Source: an uncultured Bacteroidales bacterium | Lineage (GTDB): Bacteria > Bacteroidota > Bacteroidia > Bacteroidales > UBA932 | Length of the DNA: 19,094 nucleotides | Assembly (NCBI GenBank): GCA_902461985.1 | Contig: CABQAB010000008.1 | Coordinates: forward strand, 1-19,094 | Direction of reading: 5' to 3' | In this document: one piece after another, positions 8,058-15,537 of the stretch | How positions within the stretch are numbered: position 1 is the stretch's first letter | How the letters are laid out: every line of letters begins with the position of its first letter | The notes under the pieces: generated by a model | What the model saw: only the letters and a program-made list of their open reading frames with translations | The model's database searches: none | What the model was told of the DNA's origin: nothing | Made by a program: the position numbers and the translations under genes

Positions 8058-9014
8058 ATGAAGTTTCAACTGAATGTATTGGGTACGGCGTCCGCCAAGC
8101 CCTCTGCAGGCAGGAATCCGAGCGCCCAGGTACTTGACGTACGTGGGCGCTTGTTTTTGATTGACTGCGGAGAGGGGGCTCAGCGGCAGATGTGCCGTAT
8201 GCATCTGTCTTTTGATAAGCTGGATGCAATTTTCATTTCACATGTCCATGGAGACCATATTTTCGGTCTCTTCGGACTTCTTTCCACCATCGCCCTGTCC
8301 ACCTCGCGCAAGTCAGTCAGGATTTTCGGACCTGCACAGTTAGGTGACTTCCTGGATTTCTATCTCAGGCATTGCATCGACCATGCTTCGCTGGAAATTG
8401 ATTTCACTCCGCTGGACTGCAAGTCGCCCGAAACTGTTTTCTGGAACAAGTTCATGACTGTGGAGGCTTTTCCTCTCAACCACCGTATTCCAACTTACGG
8501 CTATATCTTCCGTGAGCGTACTCCGAAACTGAACGTCCATAAGTTCAGAATTGAGCAATATGGCTTGGGCGTGGCAGAAATATGCCGTCTGAAGGACGGA
8601 GAGGATTTGGTGCGGACTGACAGCGAGGGCAATGAAATCCTGCGTGTGCCTAACGCGGAACTGACATATCTGCCCTACAATCCGCGCAGTTTCGCGTACT
8701 GCAGTGACACTGCGCCTTTTGCTGAACTTCCTCTCTGGGTGAGGGGAGTGGACCTGCTTTATCATGAGGCCACCTATGCCGAAGGCATGGAAGAGGAGGC
8801 AAAGGCAAGATACCATTCCACAACAACCCAGGCGGCGGAATGTGCAAGACAGGCAGCTGTGGGCAGGCTCGTCTGCGCCCATTATTCGTCACGCTACAAG
8901 ACCGCCGATGAACTCCTGAAGCAGTTGCGTGCGATATTTCCTGACTCCTATACAGCAAATGACGGAGACATTTTTGATGTCCCTGTCAAGACAGTCTCTC
9001 AAGTTCTTCCATAA
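8058..9014 (+). CDS. rnz: Ribonuclease Z (tRNA 3' endonuclease)
   Basis: This 318-residue metallo-beta-lactamase-fold nuclease is the normal length for the short RNase Z/ElaC form. It cleaves the 3' trailer of tRNA precursors in the cytoplasm. Visible zinc and catalytic residues are HVHGDH (H62, H64, D66, H67), LNHRIPTYGY (H141), CSDTAPF (D216), the HEAT motif (H235-T238) and AHYSSRY (H274). The N-terminal LGTASAKPSAGRNPSA motif is also typical. The segment around residues 155-190 probably corresponds to the flexible exosite arm. It starts 9 nt after the rpsA stop and so is probably co-transcribed with it. Its last 29 bp overlap the 3' end of the oppositely oriented nadE, leaving no room for a separate terminator. 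Confidence 0.95.
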   Translation: MKFQLNVLGTASAKPSAGRNPSAQVLDVRGRLFLIDCGEGAQRQMCRMHLSFDKLDAIFISHVHGDHIFGLFGLLSTIALSTSRKSVRIFGPAQLGDFLDFYLRHCIDHASLEIDFTPLDCKSPETVFWNKFMTVEAFPLNHRIPTYGYIFRERTPKLNVHKFRIEQYGLGVAEICRLKDGEDLVRTDSEGNEILRVPNAELTYLPYNPRSFAYCSDTAPFAELPLWVRGVDLLYHEATYAEGMEEEAKARYHSTTTQAAECARQAAVGRLVCAHYSSRYKTADELLKQLRAIFPDSYTANDGDIFDVPVKTVSQVLP

Positions 9015-10947
9015 ATGCCGCTGAAGAGGCATCGGAAGGCATTCTCCAGTCACCGCGGGGCGAGAGTCCGACACTCCAGACTTTCGGTCCGTCCGGCAGG
9101 CAGGAGCGTTTGAACTGCTGGCTGAAAAAGCGTCTGAAAAAGACTTTCAGCCATTTGAGTATTGTCTTGTCTGTATAGGAACCTGCAAAGGCCTTGCGGG
9201 CGAGGAAGTATATCTTTGCCGGGCTGAAGCCGTAGCTCAGAAGGTTGTAGAGGAAGAAATCGTGAAGTTCGTATGGTCCGACGATGTCTTCTGTCACCTG
9301 CGCTATCCTGCCGTCATTGCCGGCAGGCAGAAGTTCCGGGCTTACCGGCGTATCGGCTATGTCTGTAAGTATATCCTTCACGCAGGCGAATTCAGGCATA
9401 TTCCCGGCAATCCAGCGGACTGTGCTGCTGACAAGTGTCTTGGGCACTCCGGCATTCACTCCGTACATGGACATGTGATCCCCGTTGTAGGTCGCCCAGC
9501 CTAAGGCCAGTTCAGACATGTCTCCGGTTCCGATTACGATTCCGGAAGTCTGGTTTGCGATATCCATCAGAATCTGTGTTCTTTCTCTTGCCTGGGAGTT
9601 CTCGAAGGTGGTGTCATGCACGTTCTTGTCGTGACCTATGTCAATGAAATGCTGGTCGCAGGCAGCCGCAATGGATATTTCCCTGACACTCACCCCGAGC
9701 GCGTCCATCAATTTGCGGGCATTGGCGTGAGTGCGGCCGGATGTGCCGTATCCCGGCATGGTGACGGCAGTTATGCCTTTGCGGTCAAGTCCCAGACGGT
9801 CGAATGAGAGTGCCGTGACAATCAGTGCCAATGTGCTGTCAAGTCCTCCCGAAACTCCTATAACCGCGCTGCGGCAGCCTATGTGGTCCAGTCTGGTCGC
9901 AAGTCCCTGAACCTGTATGTCCAGTACTTCGCTGTAAGTGACGGCTTCGTCTTTGCCTGAAGGTATGAACGGATGGCGGTCAATCCCGTGCAGAAGTTTC
10001 TGCTCGAAATCTGTTCCTGCGGCTTCACCTGCGTCAATGTGAGTGTAGAAGCGGTTCCAGTTGTTGTCTCCGTCAGGAGAAAATGTCTGGAAAGTGTTTT
10101 TCCTCTGCCGTATGTTTTCTAATTCCGATGTGTCTATGTCGGCTATAATCAATGTGTTATATGAACTGTCCCTGTCTGTCTCCGACAAGATTTCTCCGTT
10201 TGCGGCGATTATGACAGAACCGGAATAGACAATGTCCTGCGTGGATTCGCCATAGCCGGACGAACAGTAGACATAACCTGAAACAGTCTGGCTGCTGTGA
10301 CGTGCTACGAGCCTGCGTCTGAATTTCGCCTTGTCCGCGACTTTATTGCTTGCGGAAAGGTTGAAGGTGAGCAGCGCCCCCGCGAGAGAATGGAATGATG
10401 AAGGAGGGACCGGAGTCCAGAGGTCTTCACATATCTCCACTGCGAATGGCACTTTGCCGCAATGGAAGAGCATATTCGGAGACACGGTAGCCGGCTGGCC
10501 TGCATAAGTTGTAGTGGCTGTATTGCCGCCGAGGAATTCGCTTCCGGAGCTGAACCATCTGTTTTCGTAGAATTCCGAGTAGCCCGGAAGATGTGTCTTT
10601 GGGACTATGCCGAGAATCTTCCCGTCCTTCAGTACGACTGCGCAGTTATAAAGCCTGTTGCCTACTCTGACCGGTGCACCTATGATTGCCGTGACCGCCT
10701 TTCCTGAACTGTTGGCAACCACCTCCCTGACAGCATCCTCAGCCTTGTCGAGCAGCAGCTCCTGACTGAAAAGTTCACCGCATGAATAGCCTGTGACGCA
10801 TAATTCAGGGAAAACGATTATGCTTGTATCCTCTTTCTCAGCCTTGTCTATGAAAGTGCTGATTTTCCCGGCGTTTGCTGACGGATTCGCCAGTTCTGTT
10901 TCCGGGATGCCGGCTGCGACCCTTATAAATCCGTAATTAGTCTTCAT
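8986..10947 (-). CDS. nadE: Glutamine-dependent NAD+ synthetase
   Basis: This 653-residue two-domain enzyme makes NAD+ from deamido-NAD+, ATP and glutamine, the last step of NAD biosynthesis. The N-terminal nitrilase-type glutaminase has the triad E48 (FPELCVTGYSCGEL), K117 (VPKTHLPGYSEFYENRWF) and C173 (VEICEDLW). The C-terminal synthetase has the ATP pyrophosphatase P-loop SGGLDST (366-372), GTGDMSELALGWATYNGDHMS and a conserved end (QQFKRSCLPDGPK...SPRGDWRMPSD). All key residues are present, so it should be active. The start lies 1 nt after the stop of a small lipoprotein gene, which makes it the third gene of an operon led by a secreted protease. That is an unusual place for a cytosolic housekeeping enzyme. 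Its 3' end overlaps rnz by 29 bp. Confidence 0.97.
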   Translation of the reverse strand: MKTNYGFIRVAAGIPETELANPSANAGKISTFIDKAEKEDTSIIVFPELCVTGYSCGELFSQELLLDKAEDAVREVVANSSGKAVTAIIGAPVRVGNRLYNCAVVLKDGKILGIVPKTHLPGYSEFYENRWFSSGSEFLGGNTATTTYAGQPATVSPNMLFHCGKVPFAVEICEDLWTPVPPSSFHSLAGALLTFNLSASNKVADKAKFRRRLVARHSSQTVSGYVYCSSGYGESTQDIVYSGSVIIAANGEILSETDRDSSYNTLIIADIDTSELENIRQRKNTFQTFSPDGDNNWNRFYTHIDAGEAAGTDFEQKLLHGIDRHPFIPSGKDEAVTYSEVLDIQVQGLATRLDHIGCRSAVIGVSGGLDSTLALIVTALSFDRLGLDRKGITAVTMPGYGTSGRTHANARKLMDALGVSVREISIAAACDQHFIDIGHDKNVHDTTFENSQARERTQILMDIANQTSGIVIGTGDMSELALGWATYNGDHMSMYGVNAGVPKTLVSSTVRWIAGNMPEFACVKDILTDIADTPVSPELLPAGNDGRIAQVTEDIVGPYELHDFFLYNLLSYGFSPAKIYFLARKAFAGSYTDKTILKWLKVFFRRFFSQQFKRSCLPDGPKVWSVGLSPRGDWRMPSDASSAAFMEELERLS

Positions 10948-10948
10948 C

Positions 10949-11362
10949 TTATCTTGCCTGGTGGACTGTAGCCTTTACTTTCTGGTTCTTGTTCACGAGA
11001 GTAATCAGTCCCTTTTCGTCATCTATCTTCATAACCGTAAGCGCAATTCCGTTGAGCGTCTTGATTCTGGATGCGCCTTCCGTCTTCCATCTTATTTTGG
11101 CCGTCACCATCTCGTTTATGTCTTTGGGCTGTTCGTCGCAACTTACGGTGTACCATTCGATGCCGTCGTCCCTTGTCATGGCGTAGTTGCCGTTCTCGTC
11201 CGCCGTCGCCTGCCAGGTCAGCGGGTCGCATGTGATTATGTTCTTTCCGTCCACCATGAGGGAGGCATTGCTGTCATTCCAGAACTTGTCAAGTCCGTTC
11301 TCTTTGCATGAAACCGCTGTCATTGCCAGGACGAGGACGAATGCTGTGTATATTTTTTTCAT
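10949..11362 (-). CDS. Small lipoprotein of unknown function
   Basis: This 137-residue protein has the N terminus MKKIYTAFVLVLAMTAVSC, a lipoprotein signal peptide with Cys19 followed by KENG. The mature part (~118 residues) is predicted beta-rich with several short Trp/Thr strands (PLTWQATADENGNYAMTRDDGIEWYTVSC, KIRWKTEG). It looks like one small sandwich domain ending in a basic tail (NKNQKVKATVHQAR). I recognise no family or catalytic motif. It begins 3 nt after the stop of the M6 protease gene and ends 1 nt before nadE, so translational coupling is likely. By position it could be an accessory, inhibitor or anchor partner of the protease, but that is inference only. Confidence 0.85.
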   Translation of the reverse strand: MKKIYTAFVLVLAMTAVSCKENGLDKFWNDSNASLMVDGKNIITCDPLTWQATADENGNYAMTRDDGIEWYTVSCDEQPKDINEMVTAKIRWKTEGASRIKTLNGIALTVMKIDDEKGLITLVNKNQKVKATVHQAR

Positions 11363-11365
11363 CTG

Positions 11366-13597
11366 TTATCTGTTTACACTTATTGTCTTGTATACGTTCA
11401 CTTTCCTTCCGTCTTCGTAAGTGGCGACGGCTTTCAACTCGCCTGATGACGGAATGGTCCACAGGCAGTCCGCCCCGGCTGTGATTTCCTCTGAATTGAA
11501 GAACCACTCGATGCTTGCGGCAGTGCCGGCATTGTTCAGGTGTAGGGGCATACGGCTGCCTTTTGCGAATGAGCCGTCCTCCAGTCTGTCCTCAACATCC
11601 GTGAATATGGTCTCTATTTCCCTGTTGTTGCTGGTCAGGGTCTTGAATTTCTCGGTGGAACTTACATATTCCATTTCCCCGTCAGTGTATGACACGCTCA
11701 AGGTGTAGTTGGAACTGGATTCAAGTCCTTCAATCACAGCTGCATATCTGCCCTTTTCCTTGTCGTAGGCCTCGACTTCGACACTTTCGGCAGCCGAATC
11801 CCCTAAAGCATAGCTGATTCTGATTGTCCCGTCAGCATCAGGACAGATTACCTCGACCAACGCTCCGTCAGGGAAAACCACTGACGGGATGATTGTTGCC
11901 GAACCTTTGCCGGTCCCGTAGACAATGAAGGAAACGCTGCCGTCAGGCTCTAATGTGATGTTGTCTATCCTTGTGGTGCTTTTGTTGCCGCTCCACCAGT
12001 CCAGACCGCTGTCAGCATCAAGACAGTCTGAACCTGCCGGGAAGAATATTCTCCTTACAGCGGCCTTGTGGGCCTCATTGTAATATGGATTGCAGGTAAA
12101 TTGCAGCCCAGAAAAATATTTTGACCTTAAAGTGCGGTCTGCTTCCACGAGGTCGGCGCACTGACGGTCACGACGGCAGTTCACTTCATTGTAGTCCCAT
12201 CTGGCAGCGGACGTGAGATTCCCGTAAGTCGCTGATACGGAGGAGCGTTTGGAACGGTCTATATGATAGACCAAAAGTCCGCTGCCTCCGCAGTATTTGT
12301 CCCATGTGGAGTTTTCGTTTCTACATTCAAAGAGGTAGTATTCTCCGCTGTAGTCGGTTTCCAGTTTGTAATAGTCCCTGTTTTCGTGTATAGGGCGGAG
12401 AGTATGCCTGCCGGGAGTGAGTTCCATGCAGTTGCCGCCGCCGATCGTGTCCCAGTCCACTGCATTCCAGTTGGGCGGGGTGTTGCCGTCGTTGTTCATG
12501 TTTCCGCCGTCCATGAGAGCGGTGATATGCCATTCGGCTTCGGACTGTCCTCCGCTGTCTGTGTAATCCGTGTCATATAAGTCCATGACCCCGAGAGTAT
12601 GGCTGAACTCGTGGCAGAAAGTCCCGATGCCTGCAAGGTAGGATTTGGTGACGTTGCCGTACCTGTCTATTTCGCAGGTCAGCTCAGCCGTACATGCATA
12701 GCGACTGATTTTTGTTCCGTTCAGCGAGAGCGGAGACTCAAGACTCCAGGCGTGAGACCAGATACAGTCTGTATTCTCGGTCTCCGCTTCGTCTTCTCCG
12801 GCGAAGAATACGAATACATTTTCCACAAAACCGTCTCCGTCATTGTCGTAAAGAGAAAAATCCGTACCTGCACGGGATGCCAGTCTGCAGGCTTCTTCTA
12901 TCATTTCCCTGACATTCTCGTCATCGGCCACCGTGGTGTTTCCTCCGTAGTACTTCCTTGTTTTCGGCAGGGTCACGATTTCCGATATATCGAAACTGAA
13001 ATTGATGCTGCCGCCGAACTGGTCGTTGAAATAGTCCGCTGCACTGCCTGTCGCTCCGTTGAATGAATATCCCGGAGAAGTAATCATATTCACGAAATCA
13101 GTTCTTGTATTTTTGAATTTGACGTCGCTGTACTGGGCCAGGACAATGATTCCGCGCTGTTGTTCCGTGCCTCCTGCCTTGGTCTGGCTGATGCTGCGGG
13201 ACAATGACTCGCGGCCTCGTGCAAATTCCACTGCGGCTTCCGCCCTTTTTTCGGAGGCTTTCCGCATAAGGAGCTCGTATGGAATCATACGGCTGGCAGT
13301 TCTGGCTGCATTGTCAGGAGTCCCGACCCTAACCCCGCTGCTGTAACGATCGCCTTCCGGGTCAAATCCGGCATAGCACCACCAGCCTTCGGAATCCCGG
13401 ACAATCGCCTCTCCTGCATCGGTCGTTCTGAGTCTGAAAAACTCGTCACCTATACATTTTCCGGTAAATCTGCTGCCGTCCGGCTGTATGAAAACCCTCG
13501 TTCCCTGTCTCGCCGGAATGGCAGACGCGGTGTAGAACGTGCTCAGTACCAGGACAACTGCCGTGATCACTGAAAGTTTTGAAAAAGTTATTTTCAT
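11366..13597 (-). CDS. Secreted M6-family metalloprotease (immune inhibitor A-like)
   Basis: From the ATG at 13597 this gives 743 residues. MKITFSKLSVITAVVLVLSTFYTASA is a Sec signal peptide with probable cleavage after ASA and no lipobox Cys. An ATG directly upstream (13600) is equally possible; the ATG at 13666 precedes the likely promoter and would spoil the signal. Residues ~30-92 form the N-terminal M6 module (QPDGSRF...GDEFFRLRTTDAGEAIV). The catalytic domain (~148-470) has the zinc motif HEFSHTLGVMD (H329, E330, H333, D339) and a probable calcium loop (YDNDGDGFVEN, 250-260). An FN3-like segment (~600-670) and a C-terminal Ig-like domain follow. I see no clear type IX secretion sorting signal, so localisation (periplasm, surface or medium) is open. 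It likely digests extracellular proteins. It heads an operon with a small lipoprotein and nadE. Confidence 0.92.
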   Translation of the reverse strand: MKITFSKLSVITAVVLVLSTFYTASAIPARQGTRVFIQPDGSRFTGKCIGDEFFRLRTTDAGEAIVRDSEGWWCYAGFDPEGDRYSSGVRVGTPDNAARTASRMIPYELLMRKASEKRAEAAVEFARGRESLSRSISQTKAGGTEQQRGIIVLAQYSDVKFKNTRTDFVNMITSPGYSFNGATGSAADYFNDQFGGSINFSFDISEIVTLPKTRKYYGGNTTVADDENVREMIEEACRLASRAGTDFSLYDNDGDGFVENVFVFFAGEDEAETENTDCIWSHAWSLESPLSLNGTKISRYACTAELTCEIDRYGNVTKSYLAGIGTFCHEFSHTLGVMDLYDTDYTDSGGQSEAEWHITALMDGGNMNNDGNTPPNWNAVDWDTIGGGNCMELTPGRHTLRPIHENRDYYKLETDYSGEYYLFECRNENSTWDKYCGGSGLLVYHIDRSKRSSVSATYGNLTSAARWDYNEVNCRRDRQCADLVEADRTLRSKYFSGLQFTCNPYYNEAHKAAVRRIFFPAGSDCLDADSGLDWWSGNKSTTRIDNITLEPDGSVSFIVYGTGKGSATIIPSVVFPDGALVEVICPDADGTIRISYALGDSAAESVEVEAYDKEKGRYAAVIEGLESSSNYTLSVSYTDGEMEYVSSTEKFKTLTSNNREIETIFTDVEDRLEDGSFAKGSRMPLHLNNAGTAASIEWFFNSEEITAGADCLWTIPSSGELKAVATYEDGRKVNVYKTISVNR

Positions 13598-13623
13598 CAT
13601 TAAACTAATCACAAAAAAGTTTG

Positions 13624-13655
13624 CTAAATTAGACAAAAAAACGGAACTTCGCAAG
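13624..13655 (-). promoter_or_regulatory. Possible promoter of the M6 protease operon
   Basis: Read on the minus strand, CTTG (13655-13652) is followed after 20 nt by TAATTTAG (13631-13624), one mismatch in each box from TTTG-N19/20-TAnnTTTG. It would place the transcript start near 13619, about 20 nt before the chosen start codon. This is a weaker match than the other promoters in the window. Confidence 0.4.
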
Positions 13656-13701
13656 ACGGTGTGCACGTGGCGTACGCAAGAGTATTAAACTGTCTGGAGT
13701 T

Positions 13702-14175
13702 ATGAACAGAGTGGTCATCCCTAATGATATATTTTTCGCAAATCTTTTAGAAGAACTCAAGAGCGCGGGAGAGGTGTTGTTTACTGTCCGGGGACATAGC
13801 ATGACACCTTTTCTTAAGAATGAGAACGACAGCATCATGATGAAACGTTTCGACCCCGAAACGGACGAGTTGTGCAGAGGGGATGTCGCACTGTTCAGAT
13901 TCAAGGGCAATTATGTGGTTCACAGGTGCGTGAGCGTGCTTTTGCGTGAGGGACGGCGGGTATATGAATTCAGAGGGGACGGGAACTGTACCGGATGGGA
14001 ATGGGCCTGCCCGGAGGATGTATATGCGGTGATGAGGAAAAAAATAACTCCATCCGGCAGGGAATGGAGCTGTGATTCTCGGTCGTGGAAAATTTGTTCC
14101 GCTCTCTGGCCGAGCGGATATTGGCTCAGGAGGCTGCTGCTCGCGGTAATCCACCGCCTGCCGGCATACCGCTGA
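13702..14175 (+). CDS. S24/S26 family peptidase, signal-peptidase-like
   Basis: This 157-residue protein has the layout of the serine-histidine signal peptidases (SipW/archaeal type) rather than the Ser-Lys LepB type. The visible motifs are GHSMTPFL with nucleophile S33, GDVALFRFKGNYVVHRCV with H74 in place of the LepB lysine, and FRGDGN with D93. There is no N-terminal hydrophobic anchor. The C-terminal ~30 residues (from about 127, WKICSALWPSGYWLRRLLLAVIHRLP) are aromatic and hydrophobic and may associate with the membrane. The substrate is unknown. LexA-like regulators share the S24 fold, but no DNA-binding domain is present here. It is a lone gene, divergent from the M6 protease operon and convergent with pth. 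The ATG at 13702 has a GGAG just upstream, at unusually short spacing. Confidence 0.8.
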   Translation: MNRVVIPNDIFFANLLEELKSAGEVLFTVRGHSMTPFLKNENDSIMMKRFDPETDELCRGDVALFRFKGNYVVHRCVSVLLREGRRVYEFRGDGNCTGWEWACPEDVYAVMRKKITPSGREWSCDSRSWKICSALWPSGYWLRRLLLAVIHRLPAYR

Positions 14176-14189
14176 TTGCTCACCTCTCT

Positions 14190-14215
14190 CCACTTTGCCG
14201 AGGCGGGAAAAGTGG
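14190..14215. terminator. Inverted repeat between convergent genes, possible terminator
   Basis: CCACTTT (14190-14196) pairs with AAAGTGG (14209-14215), with additional CC/GG pairing possible inside. The repeat fills the 40-nt gap between the S24/S26 peptidase stop (14175) and the pth stop codon (14216-14218), directly abutting the latter. There is no strong T-tract on either side, so termination may be weak or factor-assisted. Confidence 0.45.
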
Positions 14216-14824
14216 TTAATTGAATGTTCGTATTTCTTCCCCGATATGCACGGCCGGAAGGACCCGGCAGTTTGTGACGTTCATCGCGCGGTCCACTCCC
14301 GCACCGATAAATGTCTTCACTCCGTTTTCCACTTTCGCGCTGATTTGAGGCATGAGAGCGAGTTCTTCGGGACTCAGTTTTCCGAGTACGAAATCCACCT
14401 GGTGGCCGCGTGAGAAATCGTTGCCTATCCCCAGTCTTATTCTGGCATAATCCTGGGTCTGCAGCAGTTCGTTGATGTTTTTCAGGCCGTTGTGTCCTCC
14501 GTCGCTGCCGTTTTTTCTCATCCTTATCGTGCCGAAAGGCAGATTGAGGTCATCGGATACGACAATGAGGTTCTCCTTCGGTATTTTCCTTTCCTGCATC
14601 CAGTATCTGACGGCTTTGCCGCTCAGATTCATATATGTGGAAGGTTTGAGGAGAATGATTCTGTTCCCCTTGAAGGGAATTTCCGCAATGTCACCGTAAC
14701 GCTGGGTACCGAATACGACATTGGATGCCTGTGCCCAGGCATCCAACACCATAAATCCCATATTGTGCCGGGTGTTTTCGTATTCGGAACCGATGTTACC
14801 GAGCCCGGCTACAAGATAGTTCAT
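14216..14824 (-). CDS. pth: Peptidyl-tRNA hydrolase
   Basis: This 202-residue protein is slightly longer than the usual ~190. It hydrolyses peptidyl-tRNAs released from stalled ribosomes, recycling tRNA in the cytoplasm. Family residues are all present: N10 (GLGNIG), catalytic H20 (NTRHNMGF), N66 (KPSTYMNLSG), D91 (VVSDDLNLPFG) and N112 (GSDGGHNGLK). It begins 15 nt after the rplY stop, and the rplY-pth pairing is a widely conserved translation operon. The start MNYLVAGLGN aligns with the family N terminus. Its stop codon abuts an inverted repeat shared with the convergent gene. Confidence 0.97.
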   Translation of the reverse strand: MNYLVAGLGNIGSEYENTRHNMGFMVLDAWAQASNVVFGTQRYGDIAEIPFKGNRIILLKPSTYMNLSGKAVRYWMQERKIPKENLIVVSDDLNLPFGTIRMRKNGSDGGHNGLKNINELLQTQDYARIRLGIGNDFSRGHQVDFVLGKLSPEELALMPQISAKVENGVKTFIGAGVDRAMNVTNCRVLPAVHIGEEIRTFN

Positions 14825-14839
14825 CTTTCAGTCTCCTGA

Positions 14840-15418
14840 TTATTTCGCAGGTGCGCCGGCCTGTGCTGAAGCACGTGTAGGACGTACTGAACAGATGATC
14901 GTAGCTTTCGGAGAAACGATGCTTACTCCCTCGAAGTGGAGGTCGCCTGCCACGATCTGCTTGCCGATCTGGAGTGCGGAGCAATCTACCTCAAGTGTGT
15001 CAGGAAGTTCGTTGAGCATTGCGCTGATTTTGAGTTTCCTGGTTGAAACGAGGAGCTTACCGCCGGCCTTTACGCCTTCTGCGTGTCCGGTCACTACGAC
15101 AGGAACGTCGATAATCACAGGTTTGATCTCGTTGACTGCGAGGAAGTCTACGTGGAGACACTCGTCAGTAACAGGATGCCACTGGAGTTCGTGAAGCACG
15201 GCGTTGAGTTTCTGACCGTTGCTGAGTTCGATGTCGATGATGTAGGAATTTGGAGTGTGTGTGACAGGTTTGAGGTCCTTTGCGCTTACTGTGAAAAGGA
15301 TGTTCTCCATTCCAAGTCCGTAGAGGTTGCAAGGAACGAGTCCCTGTCTGCGGATAGCCTTGATTGACTGCTTGCCGGCCGCCTCGCGGATCTGGCCTTT
15401 CAATTCGATGTGTTTCAT
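14840..15418 (-). CDS. rplY: 50S ribosomal protein L25 / general stress protein Ctc
   Basis: This 192-residue protein is the long (Ctc/TL5) form of L25, which binds 5S rRNA in the central protuberance of the large subunit. The N-terminal ~92 residues are the 5S-binding L25 domain (MKHIELKGQIREAAGKQSIKAIRRQGLVPCNLYG). Residues ~95-180 are the C-terminal beta domain (PVIIDVPVVVTGHAEGVKAGGKL...ADLHFEG-type ending). A short Ala/Ser-rich tail closes the protein. It is the first gene of an rplY-pth unit with a consensus promoter located at the end of xerD and a leader that can fold into two adjacent hairpins. The start codon follows an A/T-rich stretch with no Shine-Dalgarno. Confidence 0.96.
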   Translation of the reverse strand: MKHIELKGQIREAAGKQSIKAIRRQGLVPCNLYGLGMENILFTVSAKDLKPVTHTPNSYIIDIELSNGQKLNAVLHELQWHPVTDECLHVDFLAVNEIKPVIIDVPVVVTGHAEGVKAGGKLLVSTRKLKISAMLNELPDTLEVDCSALQIGKQIVAGDLHFEGVSIVSPKATIICSVRPTRASAQAGAPAK

Positions 15419-15444
15419 TGTTTTGAATTAAAATGTGTTACTCA

Positions 15445-15502
15445 GTTCTTGCCTTCTCAGGCAGAACCCCATTGCACCAAAAAGCCTTGACTTTTTATGG
15501 GG
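15445..15502 (-). promoter_or_regulatory. Structured leader of the rplY-pth mRNA
   Basis: Read on the minus strand, the predicted transcript opens with a long hairpin. CCCCAT (15502-15497) pairs with ATGGGG (15472-15467). Stacked inside it, AAAAAG (15496-15491) pairs with CTTTTT (15484-15479) around a 6-nt loop, with a one-sided 6-nt bulge (15478-15473). A second hairpin follows at once: GTTC/TGCC (15467-15460) with GGCA/GAAC (15453-15445), with one bulged base. No U-tract follows, so this is not a classical terminator. Ribosomal-protein leaders often bind their own product; that role here is inference. Confidence 0.5.
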
Positions 15503-15505
15503 CTG

Positions 15506-15537
15506 CAAATTTAGTTTCTTTTATTCTTTCTCACAAA
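15506..15537 (-). promoter_or_regulatory. Bacteroidota-type promoter for rplY-pth
   Basis: On the minus strand, TTTG (15537-15534) is separated by 20 nt from TAAATTTG (15513-15506), an exact match to TTTG-N19/20-TAnnTTTG. The -33 box lies inside the last codons of xerD (stop at 15523-15521). Transcription would start near 15502, right at the base of the leader hairpin, leaving a 5' UTR of about 80 nt. Confidence 0.8.

Noticed and set aside
8340..8882. A 180-codon minus-strand ORF opposite rnz
   Set aside because: The plus strand holds all RNase Z catalytic motifs across the same interval; the antisense protein has no known features.
12599..13066. A 155-codon plus-strand ORF opposite the M6 protease
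   Set aside because: It lies within the catalytic domain of the protease on the other strand and shows no family features.
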